A stretch of 64,000 nucleotides of DNA, from assembly GCA_025093985.1 (NCBI GenBank), contig JACAAK010000019.1, positions 275,720-339,719 on the forward strand, in the 5' to 3' direction. Source of the DNA: Calvatia gigantea (lineage: Eukaryota > Basidiomycota > Agaricomycetes > Agaricales > Lycoperdaceae). Positions 54,500-64,000 of this stretch are shown one piece after another. The notes under the pieces were generated by a model. It was not told the origin of the DNA. It saw only the letters and a program-made list of their open reading frames with translations, and ran no database searches. Both the position numbers and the translations under genes were made by a program. Position 1 is the first letter of the stretch. Each line of letters opens with the position of its first letter.

Positions 54500-55470
54500 A
54501 AGTCTTGGAACACGAACAAGCCAAAGCCTTGCTACGTAGAGTTGCGCTTCAGTGTACAGGTATTCATTGGTAATCAAACTTATAGCTTGAATAGACTCTG
54601 GAATCAAACAATTGGACCATTCAAGAATTTTACTTCGGTGATTGGTCCCAATGGCGCGGGCAAATCTAATCTCATGGATGCAATTTCGTTTCTTGCGATA
54701 AGGCGCCACTGCGAAGTCAACTTAAAGATCTCGTATACCGTGGCAGGAGGCTCGCAAAGATTAATGAAGACGGGTCTCTGGCTCAGGACGATGAGGATGA
54801 GGAGGAACAGGATGGAGAGGGGACAGCAAAGAAGGCGTGGGTGCTCGCAGTGTTTCTTGAAGCAGCTGGAAAGGAGTGGAGGTTCCAACGCACGTACGTT
54901 CCATCACTCACCAGGCGTAATCAGCTCACCGACGTTCAACTCAGAATCTCAACCACTGGCGCCTCGGAATACAAGCTCAACGACAAAGTTGTCACTTATT
55001 CTGCATACAACGCAGCCCTCATTTCGCACAACATTCTCGTCAAAGCCAAGAACTTCCTTGTATTCCAAGGAGATGTTGAGGCTGTGGCATCACAGTCCCC
55101 ACGCGAGCTTTGCCGCCTTATTGAACAAATCAGTGGTTCATTGGAGCTTGCAGGGGATTACGAAAAGGCTAAAGAAGCTCAGGATAGGGCAACGGAGAAT
55201 GCGACATTCAACTTCAACAAACGGCGAGGTATTGCTGGTGAAATCAAACAGTATAAGGAACAGAAGGGGGAAGCGGAGAGGTTTGAGGCTTTGGCCGAGA
55301 AACGCGTGCGTCCCTCGCGCCACTACCTCGTTTTATGGAAACCATCTGTTAGTTTAGGCACTCATTCTCAACCATACTATCAAATTGTTTCACATGAAAA
55401 GCGATAAAGCAACTCGAGACTGTTCAAAAAGACAAGGATTAAAGTCTCCGTGATGACAACGTCCAGGAAA
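54500..55470 (+). pseudogene. SMC1: SMC1 cohesin subunit, N-terminal gene fragment
   Basis: Encodes the Walker A head of SMC1: QTIGPFKNFTSVIGPNGAGK near 54606-54670 and SNLMDAISF, a frame-shifted join, then SQLKDLVYRGRRLAKINEDG and AWVLAVFLEAAGKEWRFQRT. A GT-AG intron (54891-54941) follows, then ISTTGASEYKLNDKVVTYSA, AKNFLVFQGDVEAVASQSPR and ELCRLIEQISGSLELAGDYE into coiled coil (KEAQDRATENATFNFNKRRG) to about 55300. A decayed exon near 55390-55430 (AIKQLETVQKDK) and possible scraps beyond follow. Hinge and C-terminal head are absent, so it cannot act in cohesin. The retained intron means DNA-level capture, not reverse-transcribed mRNA. It lies inside copia-2. Confidence 0.85.
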
Positions 55471-57240
55471 AGCCCGACGAACCGGGCAGAAGAAAAGCAA
55501 GGGGCACAGTGATGCAGAAGAAACTTCAAGAACCGAGAAAGCTCGCACCAAGGCATTCTCTGACTGTTGCTGCTTTTGCTCAGTTGCTAGAACCCCCTGT
55601 ACTCTTAGCCAAATACCGGGCAAGGCTAGATCGGCATTTCATAAATCGAGGTAGCTAAGGAAGAATTGGTAGGAGCGGAGGAATACGACAGACAGGGAGG
55701 AAACGGAGCGTGGCAGCAGGCCTTTTCAATCTTCATCCAAGCAACGCTGATATGTGGAGGACAAGGGCGGTATAACATGCTTAGAGAGATTTGAGATACC
55801 AATTGTCGTCGCTTTTCGCAGACCGACTGATACTATCTGTTCCGATGCGGGAAGTGCTCCCGTACGGAGGACGAACAGAAACCGCATCGGGGAGAGGCCA
55901 GACGCTTTGGCACAACAGCGGAACGCAAGGTCCGCCGAAGAGACGAGCATACAGGAACAGACTCCCCAAGATAGGTAGTATCATTCCAGCTATCGGATAT
56001 CTCATAAATTCCGCTGAGGACGCAAAAGTGCTTCCCCTAAGCGATTCGCAGGTCTACAAGCTGCAAGCAAATGCAGCGGTAACCGAATCCTAGCTTAATG
56101 GGCATACTCCCGAAGCTACCGAATCTAGAACCGAACGAAGCGACGGAACTTCTACGTGAAAAGTCAGTCAAGGGGATTGTGAATACCAAATGAAAATCTG
56201 AGGAGATCGGACTGCAACGGTTTTCCCTGGTGGGCAGCTCCCTTCGTTGGCTTATCGACCGGCTTGGCTAGGTTCGGGACGGATGGGCTGTGATCCCACA
56301 GAAGAAATAGACGGGAATCTAGAGGCTTGAGAATATGGCCGTCTTTTATGAGAAGAGAACCGTTGATGTATTGAGGTCGACTCTCGGAGCTCCATTCTGC
56401 AAGCTAAGGAACCTTTGTTTAGTAATGCGACAAGTGCGGCAGCCACATGATCCCCTAGACAACGTCCAAGCAGAGGGTCAACGATAATCTTTGACAAAAG
56501 GACTCCTACTGGATGGGCTACTCGGACTGCCTTCGAATGATTCATGCCAGGGATACCTATATTCAATGGAGGTTCGTTGTTTTTACGAAAAGAAGGAGTT
56601 AAAGTGAGTACTAGAACGTTTTGTCCCGTTCAAACCTGATATTTTCCTTATTGAATCAGTGAATGGAGGGAACGGTTTGACAAAAGTGGCCTGTTAAATG
56701 GTGGAGATCCTTGGTTCAAAAAATGCGAATAACGTTCAATTAGGTCTCTCTCCCTAACTGAACAAGATCCCGCTTACCTACAAGGTCTCTCGTTCGGAGT
56801 TTATGACGCTGAAGAAACAGCTAGAACCGCCCAAGAGAAACTTTCCCATTTGCGCTGCATCTACACTTTGCACGTCAGAACTATGCGTTCCTCCACCTCC
56901 CAGGCAACAAAGCCTCACTCAGCCAATCAATATGGCTTCCCGGTATAGAAACGAGCCACCTTAGGGCACTCTGGTGAAATGAACTATAAGCGGAAACACC
57001 AACTCCCGTTGGGCCGAAGTTGTGAGGGCAACACATTAACTGACCTGGCCTGCAGGATTTTACTCGCCGTGGAAACACGCAGGACGATGCCGCTTCTGCA
57101 TGGAAAAGCGGAGATCGGGGAATGAAGATTGGCTGTGGGATTCAAGGAGGAGGCAAGGACGTTGGTTGTATGCTGTAATTGAGTGCGGTTTCCTAAATTA
57201 AGGAAATTCATGCTAACCTCTAGTCTAATTTTGGGGGCAG
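55471..57240. other. 1.8 kb unrecognised DNA inside copia-2
   Basis: Short open frames only (up to 104 codons). Early part (to about 55700) may be more decayed SMC1 coiled coil. 55750-57240 matches nothing I recognise; no transposase, LTR or zinc finger motif seen. Confidence 0.4.
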
Positions 57241-57807
57241 ACTAAGTGGAATCGGGTATGGCAAGATGACTTGGTCGCAAAGGACATGACCCAACACAGA
57301 CAAAAAGGCACAATGGGATGAGTGAATTGGAGGTTATGGTATGGCCCCCACAGTCTCCAGACCTTAATCCCATTGAACATCTCTGGACTCACCTCAAGAA
57401 TAAGCTGGGAGAGTATGATACTCCTCCTGATAGCATGAATACCCTATGGGAGAGGATACAAAAGGAGTGGGATGACATAGAACCAGAAGTGTGTCAGAAT
57501 CTGATAGAGAGTATGCCTAGGAGGGTCCAGGCAGTTTTACAGGCCAAGGGAGCTTATACCAGGTACTAGAATACCCATTTTGTATATAAATTTCAAGAGG
57601 GACAAAACTGTTCCAATGCACTTAAAATATTAATTAATTAATAACTCCCCTAAAACAAAGGATTACATAATCATACTTTGCATATGATTAGATAAGATAC
57701 TGGACTATCTACAATTAAATTAGGAAGTGCACAGCCACAGTAGTCCTTGAGATATGAGCTGATCTTCTGAGAAGTTCAAAACATTGGAACGGTTTTGTCC
57801 CTTACTG
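57241..57807 (+). mobile_element. Tc1/mariner transposase C-terminus and 3' terminal repeat
   Basis: Open frame 57318-57569 (83 codons) with VWPPQSPDLNPIEHLWTHLK, the third catalytic acidic residue (E of NPIEHLW) of DD34E transposases, ending KGAYTRY. The upstream part (DPTQTKRHNG at about 57285) is shifted. The terminal repeat ends TTTTGTCCCTTACTG at 57807, followed by TA (57808-57809), then copia sequence in register (CGGTGCACACG). An inverted copy of the repeat starts at about 57598. 5' half of the element missing. Confidence 0.85.
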
Positions 57808-57809
57808 TA

Positions 57810-60800
57810 CGGTGCACACGTATGTCTTGCAAAATAGCAAGGAGAAACCAGTAGCGTTGACGTTACGCCAACTTGATTATATCGATTGGCATCGTCGAAT
57901 GGGACACCCTTCGGATCGCACGCTCTCCGAGCTTCCAAAGCACGTTGAGGGCATCGCGTCAATTCCCGCACCATCTACTCGGAAAGGCATTTGCGACGGC
58001 TGTGCCAAGGGGAAAATGCATAATAACCCCTTCCCGATTAACTCCAAGCGAGCCACCGCAGTCCTTGAGCTATGTCACTCAGACTTGCTGGAACTGCCCG
58101 TCATTAGCTACCATAAATATAAATGGGCAATGACGTTCCTCGACGACTTCTCTTCTCACGCACACGTAGTCCTCCTTCGAAAGAAGTCTGAGGCTTCGGA
58201 AAAACTGATCCAGCTAATCAGTGCATTGGAGAACCTCTCCGGGATGCGAGTCAAACGACTTCGCACCGATAATGGAGGAGAATATGTCAATGAGAGGTTA
58301 TTGGCAGGACTCGCAGCGCGTGGAATTACCCACGAGACCACTGCTCCCTATGCACATCAGCAAAATGGGAGAGCAGAGAGACTGAACCGCACCCTACACG
58401 AGAAAGCCCAAGCTATAAGGCTACAGGCATGTCTACCTGACTCGTGGTGGGAATTTGCGTTGAATACAGCTGTGCATTTATATAATCGCACACCAGTCCA
58501 GCGTCTGCAGTGGAAGACACCTTTTGAGTGTTATTCAAGGGAAAAGCCAAATTTGTCCCATATCCGTGTGTTTGGATGCGGCGCGTATGTATATCTACCT
58601 GATGAGATCCGCCCAAACAAATTGTCCGCAAAATCCAAGATTATGATCTTTCTTGGATACAAAGGCAGTAAAAATTACGTCTTTATGCGGCACACGGCAG
58701 GCAACGTGATTTTTATATCACCAAACGCCTTATTCGACGAGGGATATTTTCCCAAATGCCCCGATTCAGTGCCGGATAGCAGTAACCGGCCTAATCACGG
58801 AGGAGAGAGAAATCTGCCTAGACCAGGATTAGAGAATGAACCACCTATTCCGCCATCTTCAGATGACGCAGGAATTGTTCCACCTCCACCTGATCAGCCA
58901 GTCAAGTTACCTCCAGTTTCTCCGCCATCTAAACCGAAATATTCTCCGCCTTCACCTCCATTACCCCGGCGAGAGTCTACTCTGCCGGACAGTATAGATT
59001 CACGATGGCCATCACCTGGCAACACGCCACCTTGGGTTCCCCCACCTGAGTCGCCACCTTCGCGTGGAACGACCGTTGAGGAGGAGCCTGATATACGTGA
59101 TAATTGGCATGTGGACAGAGATGTATGGGATACCGAGAACGAGGAATTCCCAATCCCTGTTCCAAAACGTCGTGCTGTTGGTTCTGACCAGGTAGAGCCG
59201 CGTCGTTCTGAACGACAAGGCAGGCCTCCTATTAGACCAGGTAACACATATGGAGAACAGAGGCGTCCAATTTCTATAGAAAGAGAAATAGATCGGACTC
59301 ACCGACAAGAGCAGCAGAGGCAAAGGCAGCGCGTTCGCGCCAATGCCCCTTCGGACGAAGTAATTCGCGAGCGAAGAGCAAGGACTAACCATCCTGAATA
59401 TGTGAGGCAAAGAGTTCGTGCTGAGCGGTACCCGCCACGACCCTTTGATTTACCTCCATTTCAGCTCCCTCCACGTCCGGAACTGCCGCCCATGCCTGAA
59501 AACAATGATCCAACATCTCACGATGTAAATGATATGGACATTGAAAGGCTTGTCGCTGAGGGAGGAGTAAAATTGATCGATTTCTTGATACAGACGGTAC
59601 ACAACACTGCACACGGAGAGCCTGAAACTTTCCGTGACATGCTTAAGCTTCCTGAGCCTGTCAAGGCAAAATGGATGGCTGCGTGTATTGAGGAACTCGA
59701 CACGTTAAAGAAACGCGGTGTATACGAATTGGTAGATCTTCTGAAAGGAAGGAGGACGGTTAAAAACCGTTGGGTATTTCTCGAAAAGTCAGATGGCCGC
59801 CTGCGAGCTCGCTTAGTTGCGAAGGGGTTCTCGCAGATTGAAGGCATCGACTATAACGAGCTTTTCTCACCAGTTGTCCGCTACGAGTCCGCGCGCGTAA
59901 GCTTCGCACTCGCTGCAATCCATGATTGGGATATGCACAGCGTTGATGTAAAAACCGCCTATTTATACGGCAAACTGGACGAGGAAATATACATGGAACA
60001 GCCCGAAGGGTTTCGACTTCCCGGGCAGGAAGGAAAAGTATGGAGACTTAGACGAGCGATTTACGGCCTTAAACAAGCCAGTCGCCAGTGGTGGAAAGAA
60101 TTGCATCAATCTATGATTGAGCTGGGATTTACCCGCTGCAAATCTGACTACGCTGTATACTTTCACAGACATCCAAAGACGAAAGAGCTAGTAGTGGCCA
60201 TTGTCTACATTGATGACGTGAATTTCTTGGGAAAGAAAGACTCCCCCCTCCTCAAAGAGTTGAAGGGAAAGTTCACCAAAAAGTGGGAATGCAGAGATCA
60301 CGGTCCCTGTGAAGAATTCCTTGGAATGAAAATCTCGAGGAATCGCTCCAAGCGTCAAATCTTCATCCATCAGGTGAAATACCTGGATAAGATCTTGCAG
60401 CGCTTCCAAGTTCCGCAGTCTGCCGCGGCTAAAACGCCTTTGCCCGCCGGCTTCCAATTCATCACGAATAAAGGAACTGCAACCATCCCCTTCCGTCTAA
60501 AGTACCAACAATTGGTTGGATCGTTAATGTACTTGATGATCGGTACTAGGCCCGACATAGCCTTTGCCGTAGTTAAGCTGGCACAACATGCCGCTAACCC
60601 CGCACCCGAACACTATCGCGCCAGAATACATGTACTAAAGTACTTGTCCATGACAAGGAACTATGCATTAAAATATGAAGGCGATACTGGGAAATCCGCG
60701 GTGACGCTGGAATGCCTCAGTGATTCGGATTGGGCTCAAGATACAGAAACCCGCCGATCTGTATCGGGAAATGTTTGTCTAATCGCGTCCGGTGCTGTAA

Positions 60801-61216
60801 CCTGGACTTCGCGACGACAAAAGACGGTTTCATTATCGTCCACTGAGGCGGAATATAAAGAACTGTCTGACGCTTCACGTCAAGTGAAATGGCTGTCACA
60901 GCTTCTGGAGGAGCTCAATATTGAGCACCCAACTCCTATTCTCTACGGTGACAACGATGGGTCCAAATTTTGGACTGAAAATCCCATTGTTGAAAAACGA
61001 TCGAAGCACATGGATATTCATTACCACTATGTGCGAGAATTAGTCGAGGAGGGTACTATTGTTATTGGTGATGTGTCTTCACAAGACAATCCCGCCGATA
61101 TCTTTACAAAGAATCTTGGCGTAACCAAAATCAATCTCTTCCGCCCTGAATTAGGACTGATTTTCGGTTCCGATATCGAAGCATGGGATAAAGCCGCTCG
61201 ATCGATGAAACGTTAA
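57810..61216 (+). CDS. pol: copia-2 pol: integrase, RT and RNase H, open
   Basis: Uninterrupted 1134-codon frame to TAA at 61214-61216. Integrase finger HRRMGHPSD ... CDGCAKGK; catalytic HSDLLE, RTDNGGEY, NGRAERLNR; Pro-rich linker; RT blocks SVDVKTAYLYGKLDEEIYM and IVYIDDVNFLG (Ile where copia-1 has Val); RNase H SLSSTEAEYKEL and NPADIFTKNLG. The protease and gag C-terminus that should precede it are gone, so the normal start is lost and the frame begins at the Tc1/mariner junction. All catalytic residues I can see are kept. It could supply activity only if translated by another route. Confidence 0.9.
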
Positions 61217-61227
61217 TCTCCCTCCTT

Positions 61228-61649
61228 CAAGTGAGGAGGAGTGTTGAATCTCGATCCATACCACTACGTTGGTTCAGTCTATTTATAGCTGAAACGGGTT
61301 CTTGAGTACTTCACTCTTGAAGAGAGATAACGAACAATGTACTAGACCGCACTCTAGGTTGCTGGTCATGGTCTATTAAATAGAACAATGTACGCAGTAT
61401 GCTCTGTATATGCTACTGGCAGATAAGACCTCACCTGTATTAGGTAGAATGGCGCACAGACCAGAGACATTAGATATATAAGACCTATGTAGTATGCGTA
61501 CATTCTTTAGACAATCCAGTCTACTCTCTGCCCATCATTCCACTCAGATATCCACTAGCTACGGTCTACAACTACCATCTCAACAAACCCAGTGAGTATG
61601 ACTCCCCTCCGCCACTAGCGTAAGCTACCGTGGTGTACTCGTCTTAACA
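61228..61649 (+). repeat. Polypurine tract and 3' LTR of copia-2
   Basis: AAGTGAGGAGGAG at 61228-61240, LTR 61241-61649 (409 bp by coordinates), then TGTAT at 61650-61654 repeating the left flank. Confidence 0.95.
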
Positions 61650-61699
61650 TGTATAACAAGTTACTGAGTTTATACAGTTTCTACATGTGAAGTAGGGTA

Positions 61700-62647
61700 A
61701 CACACATAACAGCTTGTTAGGGATCAAGGCTGATATAAATGCCAAAAGTATGACCTTTACCCAGTCTATCTTCAAATACCTATAATACAATCCAGATCAA
61801 CATAGTTGGACTGCTCTCATGCTTGCAGGTGGGAATGGGAAATTGGAAGTTGTCAAACAGCTCCTTAAGTGCCAGGTTGATATGAATGCCAAAGGTATGA
61901 CCTTTACTCAATCCATTCTTAAAACACTCATAGATACATTCCAGATCAAATTGGTTCAACTGCTCTCTTGAATGCAATTAGGTATGGGTATTTGGATGTT
62001 GTCAAACATCTTCTTGAGTTCTAGGCTGATATAAATGCCAAAGGTATAATCTTTATCCATTTTATTTTTTAAAGCACTTATGTTACATTCTAGATCAAGC
62101 TGGTCATACTGCTCTCATGGATGCAGCCAGGCATGGATATTTGGATATTGTCAAACATTTCCTTGAGTTCCATGCTGATATGAATGCCAAAAGTATGGCT
62201 TCCACCCAGTCTATTCTTCAATATATCCATGACACATTCCAGATAAATCTGGTCAGACTGCTCTCATGCTTGCAGGTAGGGATGGGGAATTGGAAGTTGT
62301 TACACAGCTTCTTGAGTTTCATGCTGATGTAAATACAAAAGGTATGACTTATATCCAGTCTGTTCTTCAAAACACTCATAACACAATCCAGATAAAGCAG
62401 GTCAGACTGCTCTCATTTATGCATCTATAAATGGGAATTTGGATATTGTTACACAGCTCCTTGAGTTCCAGGCTGATATGATTGTTGAGGGTTTGACTTC
62501 CACCCAGTCTATTTTCAAACCACTTATAATACACTCTAGATTGATATGGTCTGGACTGCTCTCATGCTTGCAGGTCAAAGAGGGTACTCTGACATTGTTG
62601 AAGCTCTCAGGAATTATCACTCAGCCCTGGCCCTACAAGGCACCTAG
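61700..62647 (+). pseudogene. Ankyrin-repeat gene remnant, one repeat per exon
   Basis: Exons of exactly 99 nt at 61796-61894, 61945-62043, 62094-62192, 62243-62341 and 62392-62490, preceded by a decayed partial exon ending 61747 and followed by a last exon 62540-62647 (TAG). Introns are 48-50 nt, start GTATGAC/GTTTGAC, end CCAG/CTAG and resemble one another. Each exon encodes one 33-residue ankyrin repeat of the type GQTALMLAGRDGELEVVTQL-LEFHADVN. Exon 2 (61945) carries two stops; the last exon has a one-base insertion before TALMLAGQRGYSDIVEALRN. Upstream, the gene is displaced by copia-2, so the N-terminal domain is not visible. Confidence 0.82.
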
Positions 62648-62930
62648 ACCTTTTGGACAATGTCCACAGTGACCTGGTCTGACCTGGTCAATCAGATTTT
62701 GATCGGAGGTCAATCAAAATCTGTCTGACCACAGCCGACCCCTGTCCGACCAGTCGGGAGAACACTCCTTTTGGAAATGTGAGGGGGGAAGACTGCTGTT
62801 CTAGGAACTTCATGAGAGTTTTATTATAATGCTTAGCTGGACCCAAGATACTATACAAAGACAATGATTTCGAGTATCAAGGCCTAACTTATGGATTTGA
62901 CCAGTTCACTGTTTGACAGACCTGGCACTA
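62648..62930. repeat. Spacer with an imperfect inverted repeat
   Basis: CAGATTTTGAT (62692-62702) and ATCAAAATCTG (62711-62721) form an 11-bp inverted repeat, extended by flanking GGTCA/TGACC. Could be a transposon end or a transcript hairpin. No gene seen. Confidence 0.45.
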
Positions 62931-63640
62931 CTAGCAAATATGTGTCTGACAACACATGCACATCATATGGTTGTGACTCCGTCCATTCAATAGGCGCGTT
63001 ACACGTCGGGCAATGCTTCACGCCATGTTCCTCCATCCACTTCTTGAAATGTTCGTCTTGCACCCGATCCGCACACTGGAACCCATCGTAAGCCTCCGCG
63101 TGGCATCTCGTGCATATGCCCGTGAAACACACTGGGCATCGGAATGTTGCCGTTTGTTGAGTCGTGCGATAGACCCTGAGGACAATCGGATGTAGGACAA
63201 TAGTGGTGATCCTTCGGCCGCGAGTGAATATGCGCGAGGAACGCTGCGTTGACGATCCCCTGCAATTCCTGTCTGAACAGCACCTCATTGACCACTCCAG
63301 TAGGAATTTTCGTTCCCTCGACCATCATTCCAGAGGCACTTGATAGGGAACTCTTCTGCTCGGTGGCAGCCCGAAAGTAGCCTGGGATACAACCACAACA
63401 CCATTCGTGACCACACTGCGGGCACGCTGGTGACGCCGGCTCACTGAAGCAGACAGGACAACTAGGACCGGTGTAGTTTGTTGTGGGAGGTAATCACTGC
63501 TCGATCTGCTCAATTGCACTCTTGAAGGCGCGGTACATCGTAAGGTTGCCTCGGACCACCAGCACATGCTTCATCTGTGACCGGAGTTCCTTGACTTTCG
63601 CGATGATCGAGTTTGCGAAGCAAATGCGGTCGGATCAGTC
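62931..63640 (-). pseudogene. RBR-type E3 ubiquitin ligase remnant
   Basis: Minus strand: KVKELRSQMKHVLVVRGNLT near 63600 (linker), in-frame TGA, RING1 CPVCFSEPASPACPQCGHEW near 63455-63395, in-between-RING EVLFRQELQGIVNAAFLAHI ... YCPTSDCPQ, a one-base insertion near 63175, FRCPVCFTGICTRCHAEAYD, RING2 start HCPTCNAPIEW near 62995, a second frameshift, then NHMMCMCCQTHIC and TAG (62933-62931) where Trp is expected. RBR ligases pass ubiquitin through a RING2 cysteine; the fragment stops in RING2. Two frameshifts and two stops mark it as inactive. N-terminal part, if any, lies towards or beyond the right edge. Confidence 0.78.
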
Positions 63641-64000
63641 AAAAAATGAACGGGCGGGTTCTTGGTTGCAAGATCCTGCAAGAATCCCCGACCTTCCTAT
63701 CTCGCAAAATACGAGCCTCACACCGTCCTGCCATCACTACGCACAACCTCACCCTTCAAAATGGTCTCAAGCTGGTGTTTGAGATGTACTACTCCTTCTG
63801 TACTTCGGCGCAGAGATGGACAATAACAGGACCAAGGCCATTACTGCGAGAAACAACGACGAGCATGCAATCCACGCTATGAAACTGGCAAAGTCTCAAT
63901 CGCAGCGTCGATTTTGGCCAATTTCTCCTGCGAAAAGGTATATGAAAGGGTCTGGACGTGTTTGGCTCGTACCACGGTGAGCCCTGTACATTTGGGTCTC
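63641..64000. other. Right end, nothing firmly recognised
   Basis: Short open frames on both strands. May include more upstream coding sequence of the RBR gene (minus), but no motif confirms it. Confidence 0.3.

Larger units (their letters stand above)
52542..61649 (+). mobile_element. Ty1/copia element copia-2 carrying foreign internal DNA
   Basis: 9108 bp bounded by 408-409-bp LTRs (52542-52949, 61241-61649) and TGTAT duplications (52537-52541, 61650-61654). I count three LTR differences, all C in the 3' copy and T in the 5' copy, so insertion is recent. The 5' piece is copia to 54248 and the 3' piece from 57810; relative to copia-1, a segment matching 29630-30886 (gag C-terminus and protease) is missing and 3.5 kb of other DNA sits there. 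Confidence 0.93.

Noticed and set aside
1..64000. CRISPR arrays, bacterial operons, rRNA genes
   Set aside because: No regularly spaced repeats of that type, no ribosome-binding-site organisation and no rRNA-like sequence; the window is eukaryotic.

Overview
The window is fungal nuclear DNA, most likely from an agaricomycete basidiomycete. Evidence: introns of about 50-65 nt, a fungal seven-transmembrane membrane protein, paired NACHT NTPases, a CsbD-like stress protein, an SMC1 fragment with a fungal-type intron, chromodomain Ty3/gypsy elements and Ty1/copia elements. Species cannot be named from sequence alone. Roughly 75 percent of the window is transposable element.

Layout. 1-5522: Ty3/gypsy family I copy I-1 (minus, cut by the left edge) with its LTR at 4895-5522; it sits in the 5' part of an older plus-strand copy I-2. 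I-2 survives as three pieces (5523-6914, 20068-20754, 27140-about 29070). Two family II gypsy elements split it: B (minus, 6915-20067, target duplication ATGAT) and D (plus, 20755-27139, target duplication CTAAT). B is itself split by family II element C (plus, 8230-14578, duplication GAAGG) and by a solo copia LTR (16639-17053). About 29071-34730: 5'-truncated copia element copia-1. 34731-35205: 3' end of another family II element. 35206-35835: Tc1/mariner fragment.

35977-49133 is the gene island: a decapitated seven-transmembrane paralogue, a four-exon CsbD-like gene, two tandem NACHT NTPases on the minus strand, an intact five-exon seven-transmembrane gene, and two stray NACHT C-terminal remnants. 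49134-52207: two more truncated family II gypsy copies (F minus, G plus). 52542-61649: copia-2, bounded by near-identical LTRs and a perfect TGTAT duplication, but with its gag C-terminus and protease replaced by about 3.5 kb holding an SMC1 gene fragment and a Tc1/mariner 3' end. About 61700-62647: ankyrin-repeat gene remnant in which every repeat is one 99-nt exon with a conserved ~50-nt intron. 62931-63640: broken RBR-type E3 ligase on the minus strand.

Mechanistic themes. Both gypsy families carry, two bases inside the 5' LTR, a primer-binding site complementary to the predicted first 10-11 nt of their own mRNA (33-34 nt after the LTR TATA box), the Tf1/sushi self-priming arrangement. Copia-2 instead has a site matching the anticodon arm of initiator tRNA-Met (half-tRNA priming). 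Gag-pol in both gypsy families overlaps in the -1 frame at a shared GAT-TTT-T. Family II carries a third ORF after pol, always six nt behind the pol stop. Most in-frame stops are TGA at arginine CGA codons, with sister copies showing CAA, which indicates CpG decay on both strands.
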